NCBI GenBank assembly: GCA_007131125.1
Contig: SLRE01000294.1
Location: forward strand, 1 to 16,484
DNA from: Bacteroidales bacterium
GTDB lineage: Bacteria > Bacteroidota > Bacteroidia > Bacteroidales > UBA7960
DNA: 16,484 nt
Reading direction: 5' to 3'
The notes under the pieces were generated by a model. It saw only the letters and a program-made list of their open reading frames with translations. It was not told the origin of the DNA and did no database searches. The translations under genes and the position numbers were made by a program. Below are positions 8,731 to 15,737 of the stretch, piece after piece. Every line of letters begins with the position of its first letter. Position 1 is the first letter of the stretch.

Positions 8731-9579
8731 CTATTTATCAGGCAGATGTTCATGGCAGTCGCCCTGGCATACAAAGCAGTTTTCTATTACCTGGTCACTG
8801 ATACCCATGTTTGAATACCCTCCGTCGTGGTAAAGGTTTTGCATGGTCACCATGCGGGTAAGGTCAGAAAAAAGAGATATGCAGTAATCGGCACAGTTAT
8901 CCGAGGTGGCATTGCCAAGAGGCGACATGCAGTTGGCATAGGCATAAAAGCTGTTAAACCCCTTCACGCCGGTTCCAGCCGTGGTAATGGTCGGAGACTG
9001 GGAAATGGTATTGACCCTTACTTTCCGTTTTTTTCCGTAATGATATCCAAAACTGCGGGCAATACTCTCGAGCATGGCCTTTGCCTGCGCCATATCGCTG
9101 TAGCTGCTGAATGTCCTCTGGGCAGCAATATAGGACAAAGCCACCACACTGCCCCACTGGTTTATGGAATCCATTCTGTAAGCGGTTTGCAAAACCTTAT
9201 GCAGGGAAATGGCTGAAACATCCAGGGTTTTCTGCAGATAATTGTAGTCAAGTTCGGTATAGTGAAGGCCTTTTCTTACATTGGGCGACATTCCCACTGA
9301 GTGAAGGATAAAGTCTATTTTTCCCTTCAGAAGCTCCATGCTTTCCTCAAAAAGATTTTCGACATCATCTACCTGTGTAATGTCAGCAGATATCACTTCA
9401 GAGGAGGTCTTTTTTCCCAGATCAAAAATATCGCCTTTGCGCAAGGCAATGGGTGCATTGGACAAGACGAAGGTTGCGCCCTGCTCATGGGCTTTTTCTG
9501 CAACCTTCCAGGCAATGGAGTTTTCATCCAGTGCCCCAAAAATAATTCCCCTTTTGCCTTTTAAAATATCTTTTACCAT
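8731..9579 (-). CDS. fabI: Enoyl-[acyl-carrier-protein] reductase (NADH), FabI
   Basis: FabI reduces trans-2-enoyl-ACP in the last step of each type II fatty-acid elongation cycle. The protein is 282 residues, SDR fold. It begins with the Bacteroidota-like KGKRGIIFGALDENSIAWK cofactor-binding segment. The FabI active-site triad appears as Tyr150 and Tyr160 with Lys167 (Tyr-x6-Lys in YSDMAQAK). HSVGMSPN (93-100) and VRVNTISQSPTITTAG (187-202) are further family segments, and the core ends near GGYSNMG. Beyond it, about 20 extra residues include Cys268, Cys271, Cys275, His276 and His278, a possible metal site. This is longer than the roughly 260 residues of E. coli FabI. It starts 17 bp after recN, so it is probably co-transcribed with it. 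Confidence 0.95.
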   Translation of the reverse strand: MVKDILKGKRGIIFGALDENSIAWKVAEKAHEQGATFVLSNAPIALRKGDIFDLGKKTSSEVISADITQVDDVENLFEESMELLKGKIDFILHSVGMSPNVRKGLHYTELDYNYLQKTLDVSAISLHKVLQTAYRMDSINQWGSVVALSYIAAQRTFSSYSDMAQAKAMLESIARSFGYHYGKKRKVRVNTISQSPTITTAGTGVKGFNSFYAYANCMSPLGNATSDNCADYCISLFSDLTRMVTMQNLYHDGGYSNMGISDQVIENCFVCQGDCHEHLPDK

Positions 9580-9596
9580 CTTAAATTAAGCTTTAA

Positions 9597-11264
9597 TTAA
9601 TTTTTCCTTTTATTAAAGATAAGCTCTTTTGCGGTTTCCATCATACTTCCGGAAGGCTTTTCTCCACCAAGCATTTTTGCGACTTCCAGGATGCGCTCCT
9701 GGCTTTCAATTTTTTTAATCCTGGTTTTGGTTTTTCCGTTGTCGATGGTTTTGTAAACCAACAAATGAACTTTGCCCCTGGAGGCAATTTGAGGGAGGTG
9801 TGTGATGGTGATAACTTGCATGTTATGGGCGATGGTTTCCAGGATATTGGCCACCCTTGTGCCGGTTTCGCCGGAAACCCCGGTATCAATTTCGTCAAAA
9901 ATAATGGTAGGAAGCAGGTTTTTCCTGGATATCATACTTTTAACGCTGAGCATGAGGCGGGAAAGCTCACCACCCGAAGCCACCCTGGATATCTCCCTGA
10001 GCTCCCCGCCGGTATTGGCCGTAAAAAGGAAGTCGATCACGTCTAATCCGTTTGGAGAAAGTTCCCGGATGGGGCGGCAATCGATTTTAAAAACTGCACC
10101 CGGCATACCCAGTTGCCGCAACATACCCGTAATTTCTTTTTCGATGAAAGGGATGGCTTTGAGGCGCTTTTCCGACAAGGTTCCCGCAAAAGCCATCAGC
10201 CGGTCGCGGATTTCCTGTATTTCAGCTTTTAAACCGCTGATCTGTTCTTCCATAAAATCCATGCCCTGTATCCTGGCCCTATAATCATCCCTGATTTTTT
10301 CGAGCTCACCGACTGAAGAAACATTGTGTTTCAGGAATAATTTATTTACCAAATCAAGCTTCTGCTGTATTTCCATGGCCTGCTGGGGGTCATGGTCCAC
10401 CTCTTCGGACATCCTGGAAATTTCAGCGGTAATGTCACGGGTTTCTATCAATACCGAATCCAGCCTATCGGCCAGGTTACGGTATTTTTCATTGTAGCGC
10501 TCCAGTTGACGAAGCAACTGCAACACCTCGTGCATGCTGCCTATGGTATTTACTTCGGCATCATTCAGCAAAAAAGCGGCTTTTTCCAGGTTTAAGCTGA
10601 TCTCTTCTGCATTCTGGATGATCTGCATCTCCCCTTCCATCCGCTCAAATTCTTCCTGGTCAAGTCCGGCCTTGTCCAGCTCATCCAACTGAAACCGGTA
10701 GTAATCTAAATCTGTACGGGTTTGTTTTTCCTTTTCTTCAAGGTTTTGGAGGGTCTGGGTTTTCTGCTGAAGCTCCCGATATTCTTTCCGAAACCTGACC
10801 ACATCCTCGTAATGGCCGGAATAACTGTCGACCACATCAAACTGGAAAGAGGATTCCCCGATAAGCAGATTCTGGTGCTGGGAGTGGATATCAATGAGTT
10901 TTTCGGCCAGCTCCTTCATTACCTGCAGGGTAACCGGGGTATCATTGACAAATGCCCTTGATTTGCCCTGGGCATTTATCTCCCTGCGAAACAAGGTCTG
11001 GGGGTCGTAATCAAGCTGATGTTTTTCAAACAAATCCCTGATGGGGATATTTTCAATTTGGAACAGCCCTTCAATGATGCATTTTCTGGATTTGTCCATC
11101 AGCACCTGTGTATCGGCCCGCTGTCCTAAAATCAGGGATAATGCCCCCAGCAAAATGGATTTACCTGCTCCTGTTTCACCGGTTATGACTGTCAGCCCAT
11201 CTTCAAAATCAATGTCGAGCTTTTCTATCAGGGCATAGTTTTCAATCAACAGGTGTTTCAGCAT
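9597..11264 (-). CDS. recN: DNA repair protein RecN (SMC-like ATPase)
   Basis: RecN is a cytoplasmic SMC-like ATPase that acts early in recombinational repair of double-strand breaks. The 555 residues start MLKHLLIENYALIEKLDIDF. Walker A GETGAGKS is at 29-36. A long helical coiled-coil region occupies roughly 150-380. The ABC signature VASGGELSR (428-436), Walker B TIIFDEIDTG (453-462) and the following ITHLPQIASRG close the ATPase head. Length is normal for the family. No LexA-type box was recognised upstream, so SOS control is not supported here. A TAACTTTGC promoter-like element lies 23 bp upstream. It follows the DUF4835 gene and precedes fabI by 17 bp. Confidence 0.96.
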   Translation of the reverse strand: MLKHLLIENYALIEKLDIDFEDGLTVITGETGAGKSILLGALSLILGQRADTQVLMDKSRKCIIEGLFQIENIPIRDLFEKHQLDYDPQTLFRREINAQGKSRAFVNDTPVTLQVMKELAEKLIDIHSQHQNLLIGESSFQFDVVDSYSGHYEDVVRFRKEYRELQQKTQTLQNLEEKEKQTRTDLDYYRFQLDELDKAGLDQEEFERMEGEMQIIQNAEEISLNLEKAAFLLNDAEVNTIGSMHEVLQLLRQLERYNEKYRNLADRLDSVLIETRDITAEISRMSEEVDHDPQQAMEIQQKLDLVNKLFLKHNVSSVGELEKIRDDYRARIQGMDFMEEQISGLKAEIQEIRDRLMAFAGTLSEKRLKAIPFIEKEITGMLRQLGMPGAVFKIDCRPIRELSPNGLDVIDFLFTANTGGELREISRVASGGELSRLMLSVKSMISRKNLLPTIIFDEIDTGVSGETGTRVANILETIAHNMQVITITHLPQIASRGKVHLLVYKTIDNGKTKTRIKKIESQERILEVAKMLGGEKPSGSMMETAKELIFNKRKN

Positions 11265-11286
11265 AGAGGCAAAAATATGGAAAGAG

Positions 11287-11294
11287 CAAAGTTA
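11287..11294 (-). promoter_or_regulatory. Candidate recN -7 element (TAACTTTG)
   Basis: On the minus strand TAACTTTG followed by C is an exact TAnnTTTG match, predicting a leader of roughly 15-20 nt before recN. A second exact match, TATTTTTG at 11270-11277, is probably too close to the start codon to serve. The 75-bp gap after the DUF4835 gene makes a separate recN-fabI promoter plausible. Confidence 0.45.
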
Positions 11295-11339
11295 GTAAAC
11301 TTTGGAAAAAAAATTTTACCACAAAAAGCCGGAAGGGTT

Positions 11340-12266
11340 TTAATTCCGTCCGCCTCCCCCTTCGCCGCCGGCTTGCGTCATGCGGCGGTATTTGGAACTG
11401 TTGGAGGGATCAATTTCAGAAAGGATATTTACGGCCTTGTTTCGGTCCATACTGGAGGCTTCCGAAAAGAGGTTCACCAGTTCATCGCTTTTGGTGGTCA
11501 TGATGATCTGCATCAAAAAGCTGCCAGGCCTTGACCTGTGCGCCCTTTGAAACATTTCAAGGGCATTGACCACCTCACCACGGGCTATCTCCATGTTTTC
11601 GGTCATTTTGTCAAAACCAAGCCGGTGATAGGTGTACATGGCTTCCCTTATGGGACGATAGGTGTTGTTAAAAAGGTTTTCCACAAGCCAGTAGCGGTTT
11701 CTCTGCCCTTCGAAAGACTTCCACCCACGTTCGGGTGCATTTTGTGCATTGTTTACAATGTTCTGGGCACGCTCAAAATAAGGATCACCTCCCAGAGGAG
11801 TAAAGGTGTCGAAATCAAAGCCGATGATGATATAAACATAATAAGCAATAACTGCTGTTAAATTGGAGGTGTGGGCATTGTCAGTATATTCCAGGGCCTG
11901 ATTTTCGGTATAACGAAACTGAAAATCACGATCCTGGTGGTTGAACACGGGAGTACTGTAAGAAGTCTTGTAAACCGGCCGCCTGGATTGCACCTGTATG
12001 GTGCCCCGGTATTCGTCTGACCCAAGTTTTTCATTTATGGTGATCACAATAGAGGCTTCTATCCTTTCACTGGACTCAAACTGGTACTCGGTCCAATTGC
12101 GCTGGTTAACAAACTCATAGAGGTCAGACTGAAGGGTACGCATGATCTGGCGATCAGTATCAGACATTCCCGGTGTGGAAATGGAAATCATGCAGTTCAT
12201 CTCCTGTTGCCCATATATTGCTGGGGATACGGCCAGAAAGAAAATGATTAAAAGATATCGGCTCAT
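11340..12266 (-). CDS. porD: DUF4835 family secreted envelope protein (PorD-like, possible type IX secretion link)
   Basis: The product is 308 residues if translation starts at the ATG at 12264-12266. That start gives a clear signal peptide (MSRYLLIIFFLAVSPAIYG, then QQ). The longer options are a TTG at 12317 and an ATG at 12302, which would put charged residues ahead of the signal. The mature protein is mixed alpha/beta with no catalytic motif I recognise, and ends in a Gly-rich tail (GGEGGGGRN). I recognise it as the Bacteroidota family DUF4835, for which the label PorD (type IX secretion) is in use. That link comes from memory, and no other secretion genes are in the window. It sits 62 bp after coaBC and before recN, its usual place in this phylum. 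A role in the periplasm or outer membrane is inferred. The symbol is less certain than the family. Confidence 0.75.
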   Translation of the reverse strand: MSRYLLIIFFLAVSPAIYGQQEMNCMISISTPGMSDTDRQIMRTLQSDLYEFVNQRNWTEYQFESSERIEASIVITINEKLGSDEYRGTIQVQSRRPVYKTSYSTPVFNHQDRDFQFRYTENQALEYTDNAHTSNLTAVIAYYVYIIIGFDFDTFTPLGGDPYFERAQNIVNNAQNAPERGWKSFEGQRNRYWLVENLFNNTYRPIREAMYTYHRLGFDKMTENMEIARGEVVNALEMFQRAHRSRPGSFLMQIIMTTKSDELVNLFSEASSMDRNKAVNILSEIDPSNSSKYRRMTQAGGEGGGGRN

Positions 12267-12328
12267 CTTCTGAAAGTTTTTCCGGTAAGTGAATGCTACC
12301 ATTGGCAGTAAGTTCAAAGTTAATGAAC

Positions 12329-13543
12329 TTAATCTATTTTTTCAAGAAAGGCGGTAAGATTATCGGTTACATCTGACGCAACTGCCTCTTTGCTTTTTAA
12401 ATTAAACCGAATAATCTCTCCATTATTGTTTATCAGGGATATTTTATTGGTAGGGGTTCCAAAGCCTGCCCCTTCTTCCCTGAGAGAATTGAGAACAATA
12501 AAATCCAGGTTTTTTTTCTTCAGCTTCATCCTGGCATTTTCTTCCTCATTATCTGTTTCAAGGGCAAAACCGACAAGTACCTGATTTTTCTTCTTCATTT
12601 CCCCCATTCTGCCCAATATATCCGGTGCAGGAACCAGCTCCAGGGTAATACCGGAGGGATTGTCGGATTTTTTCATTTTGGAGGCATGCTGGTTGCCGGG
12701 GGTGAAATCGGCCACTGCAGCTGCCATGATGGCGGCATCCACTTCAGGGAATATTTTCAGGCAGGCCTCCAGCATCTGTCCGGCAGAAGTAACCTTGATA
12801 AGGTTCACGGAATCCTCCTTTAGCTCAATATTTACAGGTCCGGAAACCAGATGCACTTTGGCCCCCCTTCGGGCAAGTTCCTCTGCAATGGCATAACCCA
12901 TCCTGCCCGAAGAGTGGTTGCCGATATAACGAACCGGGTCTATGGCTTCATGCGTCGGACCTGCGGTTACCATTACAGTTTTTCCTGCCAGACTATCGTT
13001 TCGGGAAAAGTAAGCCCTAACTTTTTCAAAGATCACCTCCGGCTCTTCCATACGGCCTTTGCCCTCGTAGCCGCAAGCCAGATAGCCCATGGCAGGCTCA
13101 ATGATATCCAGGTTGTGCTCCCTTAAAGTTTGAAGATTTTTCTGGGTGGCAAAATGGTCATACATTTTGCAATTCATGGCCGGGGCTACAAAAACTTTCT
13201 TATTAAAAGCCAACAGGGAGGTGGAAAGGGCATCATCGGCAATGCCATTGGCAATTTTCCCGATGATATTTGCTGTTGCCGGTGCAACAACAAATACATC
13301 CCCCCAGTCGGTCAAAGAAATGTGCTCAGTAGTATAATCGTTCTGGGGGCCGAATACTTCATCATACACCTTGTTTTCTGAGAGGGACTCAAGGGTAACC
13401 CGGGTAATGAACTCAAAGGCATTGCGGGTACCAACCACCTTCACTTCTGCCCCGGCCTTGCGGAATAGCCGTATGAGGAAAGCTGCCTTGTAGGCGGCTA
13501 TTCCTCCGCTAATACCTATGAGCACTTTTTTTTTCTGCAACAT
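12329..13543 (-). CDS. coaBC: Bifunctional phosphopantothenoylcysteine decarboxylase / phosphopantothenate-cysteine ligase
   Basis: CoaBC carries out two consecutive steps of coenzyme A synthesis: CTP-dependent ligation of cysteine to 4'-phosphopantothenate (CoaB), then FMN-dependent decarboxylation (CoaC). The 404 residues are normal length. The N-terminal CoaC flavoprotein part has GISGGIAAYKA (10-20), the active-site His74 in TEHIS, the PAMNCKMYDH substrate motif (121-130) and Cys157 in LACGYEGKGR. The C-terminal CoaB part begins near KTVMVTAGPTHEAIDPVRY, with Asn209 in GNHSSGRMG and the catalytic-type Lys289 in ASKMKK. It lies downstream of rpoZ, with a terminator-like hairpin ending only 13 nt before its ATG, and 62 bp before the DUF4835 gene. 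Supply of CoA fits loosely with the nearby acyl-CoA genes, but no co-regulation is shown. Confidence 0.97.
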   Translation of the reverse strand: MLQKKKVLIGISGGIAAYKAAFLIRLFRKAGAEVKVVGTRNAFEFITRVTLESLSENKVYDEVFGPQNDYTTEHISLTDWGDVFVVAPATANIIGKIANGIADDALSTSLLAFNKKVFVAPAMNCKMYDHFATQKNLQTLREHNLDIIEPAMGYLACGYEGKGRMEEPEVIFEKVRAYFSRNDSLAGKTVMVTAGPTHEAIDPVRYIGNHSSGRMGYAIAEELARRGAKVHLVSGPVNIELKEDSVNLIKVTSAGQMLEACLKIFPEVDAAIMAAAVADFTPGNQHASKMKKSDNPSGITLELVPAPDILGRMGEMKKKNQVLVGFALETDNEEENARMKLKKKNLDFIVLNSLREEGAGFGTPTNKISLINNNGEIIRFNLKSKEAVASDVTDNLTAFLEKID

Positions 13544-13556
13544 GGTTTGCAGGGTT

Positions 13557-13593
13557 AAAAAAAGCCTGCCGCGAATACACGCATAAAGCAGGC
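13557..13593 (-). terminator. Intrinsic terminator or attenuator-like hairpin between rpoZ and coaBC
   Basis: Read on the minus strand, GCCTGC (13593-13588) pairs with GCAGGC (13569-13564) and is followed directly by seven T (13563-13557). Inside the 18-nt loop, GCG and CGC can pair as a second short stem. This is the form of a rho-independent terminator after rpoZ. Its T-run ends 13 nt before the coaBC ATG, leaving no room for a promoter between them. Confidence 0.6.
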
Positions 13594-13612
13594 CTTAAAT
13601 AAGTTAAGAATG

Positions 13613-13945
13613 CTATTTCTTTTTGCTTTCCTGTTCCGGAACCCGGTAGTAAATATTATCATTAAGGAATTCGCTGATGGCAATCAGGCTTGGCTTGGGC
13701 AACTGCTCATAATACCTGGCAATTTCAATTTGCTCGCGGTTTTCAAAAATCTCTTCCAGATTGTCGGTAGAGCTGGCAAACTCTTCAAGCTTGCTGTTCA
13801 GCTCTTCTTTCATTTCCAGTCCTATCTGGTTGGCACGTTTTCCAATTATTACAACAGCCTGGTAAATATTGCCGGTTTCCCTGTCAAATTTTCTTAAATC
13901 CCGGGTTACCGTGGTGATTTCACTTTTTACTCTTTTATAATCCAT
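13613..13945 (-). CDS. rpoZ: DNA-directed RNA polymerase omega subunit, Bacteroidota type
   Basis: Omega is a small subunit that helps fold and assemble the beta-prime subunit of RNA polymerase. The 110-residue protein has the RpoZ/Rpb6 signature segment GNIYQAVVIIGKRANQIG (25-42), followed by a helical stretch and the block ENREQIEIARYYEQLPKPS that I recognise from Bacteroidota omega proteins. It ends in a Lys-rich tail. It begins 5 bp after the bamD stop, so the two are surely co-transcribed. A hairpin with a T-run follows the stop. The family is often annotated only as hypothetical because similarity to E. coli omega is weak. Confidence 0.88.
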   Translation of the reverse strand: MDYKRVKSEITTVTRDLRKFDRETGNIYQAVVIIGKRANQIGLEMKEELNSKLEEFASSTDNLEEIFENREQIEIARYYEQLPKPSLIAISEFLNDNIYYRVPEQESKKK

Positions 13946-13950
13946 TGTTG

Positions 13951-14787
13951 CTAGTTTTTATCTGTAATTTCTTCTGAAGGCCTTAACTCCTCAATTTTGT
14001 TTATGGCCGTTTCTTTCATGTTTCTGGCCCGTGGAAGGAATTCGCCGTCCGGGTAAAAACGTTCAAGCCGCCGGTAAGCATCAATCACCTCTTCAAACCT
14101 TTCCACCTGCCGGGCAGGAATACTGCGATCGGCAAAGTCAAACCGGGAACGAATAATGTAATACAAGGCTTCTTCCCTTAATTCGGTATCAGGAAAATCA
14201 TTGATCAGGGTATTGAAACTGGTTATAGCAGCCCTGTATTGTCTTAAATCATAATAAAGTCTGGCAGTGTGAAATTGCTTTTGTTCCAGTTTTTGGCGAA
14301 GTTCATCAATGAGCTCATTGGCTTCTTCAACCCTTTCGCTCCGGGGGTAACGGTTAACAAAAGACTGCAATTCCCGTATGGCTTCCCTTGTGGGTGTCTG
14401 GTCCAGACTAGGGCGAGGCGAAAGCAAGTACTGGCAATACGCACTCAGAAATAAAAACTCCTCGGCATGTTCGCTTCGGGGAAAAGCATTGGCGAAGGAT
14501 TTGAAATAATGGCTGGCCAGAATATAATCTCCCTGCTTATAGTGGGCCTTGGCATAATAATAATTGATGGTTTCTGCTTTGGCCGTGCCCCGGTATACGG
14601 GAATTATGTCTGTCAGCAAACCAATGGTGCGTCCATACTGTTCGTCTTCATAATACTCAATGGCTTTATTAAATTTCAGCTCATGATCAGAACTCTTAAG
14701 AAGACGCTGATATTCGCCACAGGCGGCCATCACCACCAAAAGGCTGAAAATCGCAGTTAGGCGAAGAATTCCTGTTTTATTTAACAT
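13951..14787 (-). CDS. bamD: Outer-membrane assembly lipoprotein BamD
   Basis: BamD is an outer-membrane lipoprotein on the periplasmic side that works with BamA to insert beta-barrel proteins. The 278-residue product starts with a lipoprotein signal: short basic N-terminus, hydrophobic LTAIFSLLVVM, then lipobox MAAC with Cys23 as the lipidated residue. The rest is helical TPR-like repeats (for example FNKAIEYYEDEQYGRTIGLL, AHYKQGDYILASHYFKSFA and DLRQYRAAITSFNTLINDFP), the expected BamD/YfiO architecture, at normal length. It is the first gene of bamD-rpoZ and possibly of the longer run through coaBC. A strong -7 element lies upstream at 14850-14857. The YfiO/TPR signature with the rpoZ neighbour makes another TPR lipoprotein unlikely. 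Confidence 0.92.
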   Translation of the reverse strand: MLNKTGILRLTAIFSLLVVMAACGEYQRLLKSSDHELKFNKAIEYYEDEQYGRTIGLLTDIIPVYRGTAKAETINYYYAKAHYKQGDYILASHYFKSFANAFPRSEHAEEFLFLSAYCQYLLSPRPSLDQTPTREAIRELQSFVNRYPRSERVEEANELIDELRQKLEQKQFHTARLYYDLRQYRAAITSFNTLINDFPDTELREEALYYIIRSRFDFADRSIPARQVERFEEVIDAYRRLERFYPDGEFLPRARNMKETAINKIEELRPSEEITDKN

Positions 14788-14849
14788 TTATGGAAATTAG
14801 GCTTTTAAGTTTACTTAACAAAGAACGAAACTTTTACCGAAACAGTTTG

Positions 14850-14857
14850 CAAAAGTA
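14850..14857 (-). promoter_or_regulatory. Candidate bamD -7 element (TACTTTTG)
   Basis: On the minus strand TACTTTTG followed by CAAA is an exact match to the Bacteroidota consensus TAnnTTTG, predicting a start near 14843 and a leader of about 55 nt. A clear -33 TTTG is missing at 19-21 bp. Two GTTTCG copies (minus strand) lie at and just after the predicted start. It is the best-placed promoter for bamD-rpoZ. Confidence 0.55.
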
Positions 14858-14879
14858 ACAAATTTTAACGTTTAATGTT

Positions 14880-14906
14880 AAAAAACAATACTTTTAAGTG
14901 AGATTG
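14880..14906 (-). terminator. Weak AT-rich hairpin with T-run after the LytTR regulator
   Basis: Read on the minus strand, CAAT...ATTG brackets ACTT/AAGT arms with a 3-nt bulge and is followed by six T. The stem is short and AT-rich, so termination would be inefficient. Its position, 10 nt after the regulator stop and before the bamD promoter, is what makes it worth listing. Confidence 0.3.
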
Positions 14907-14915
14907 CTCTGCTGA

Positions 14916-15677
14916 TTAAAAGTCCAGATTATTTTTCAGCAGAGAATATCCTGCCTTGCTTACCGAAACCCTGCGGCCATTCTTTAATACGGCCAGATAA
15001 GCGTCTTTGGAGTAAGGTTCAATTTTTCGAATGGCATCAATGCGAACGATAAATGAACGGTGTACCCTTAAAAAATTCTGGGAATCCAGTTTGTCTTCAA
15101 AAAATTTAAGGGTTTTCCTTTTCAGAAATTCTTCTTTGGCGGTGCATATCAGCACATAATCATCCCTGGCTTCAAGACAATAAACATCCCCTTCGGGAAT
15201 GACATGAATTCCTGATCCTGCCCTTACAACGATTCTTCTCATAAACCCGGGGGAGGTTTCGCCATGTTGCAGAAATTTTTGAATGTGCTCCTGCCCGTCT
15301 ATACCCTTTTCAAGCTGGCCGACAGCCTTTTCCACTGCCCGATCGAAGCGGTCGGCGGATATGGGTTTTAATAGGTAATCCAGAGTATTGTATTCAAAAG
15401 CCTTTATGGCAAATTCATCGTATGCAGTGGTAAAAATTGTCAAGGGCATTTTCCTTTCGCCTTCAAAAAGTTCGAGCATTTCAAATCCGTCCACCCGGGG
15501 CATTCGAATATCCAGAAAAATCAGGTCGGGAGCCTGAAGGCTGATCTGCCTGGCACCCTCCAACCCATCTGCACACTCGGCCACCACTTCAAATTGCGGA
15601 TGTTTTTCCAGAAAGTGCCTGATCAGGTTCCTGGCCGGGGTTTCATCTTCAATGATTATAACCTTGTATTTGTTCAT
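14916..15677 (-). CDS. LytTR-family response regulator
   Basis: This is a cytoplasmic transcription regulator of the LytR/AlgR class. The receiver domain (1 to about 120) has the acidic pair Glu10 and Asp11, phospho-acceptor Asp56 in FLDIRMP, Thr83 and Lys104 in LLKP, so all key receiver residues are present. A linker (about 120-147) leads to a LytTR DNA-binding domain (about 148-253) with RVHRSFIVRIDAI and the closing RRVSVSKAGYSLL. The 253-residue length is normal. It begins 60 bp after the histidine kinase gene on the same strand, which identifies its partner. Target genes are unknown. The downstream bamD promoter lacks a clear pair of 9-bp LytTR-type repeats at the usual spacing. Confidence 0.93.
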   Translation of the reverse strand: MNKYKVIIIEDETPARNLIRHFLEKHPQFEVVAECADGLEGARQISLQAPDLIFLDIRMPRVDGFEMLELFEGERKMPLTIFTTAYDEFAIKAFEYNTLDYLLKPISADRFDRAVEKAVGQLEKGIDGQEHIQKFLQHGETSPGFMRRIVVRAGSGIHVIPEGDVYCLEARDDYVLICTAKEEFLKRKTLKFFEDKLDSQNFLRVHRSFIVRIDAIRKIEPYSKDAYLAVLKNGRRVSVSKAGYSLLKNNLDF

Positions 15678-15737
15678 GGTTTCGGGTTATTTCAAAAAGG
15701 TATACTTAATATGGCGGGCTGGTACCCATTGATAAAT

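Noticed and set aside
11320..11346. Possible terminator after the DUF4835 gene (CGGAA/TTCCG stem, then GC and five T on the minus strand)
   Set aside because: The stem is only 5 bp with a 9-nt loop and overlaps the stop codon. An alternative AAGCCGG/CCGGCTT pairing needs a 35-nt loop. Too weak to call.
12267..12317. Longer start for the DUF4835 gene (TTG at 12317 or ATG at 12302)
   Set aside because: The ATG at 12264-12266 places a standard signal peptide at the N-terminus; longer forms add charged residues before it.
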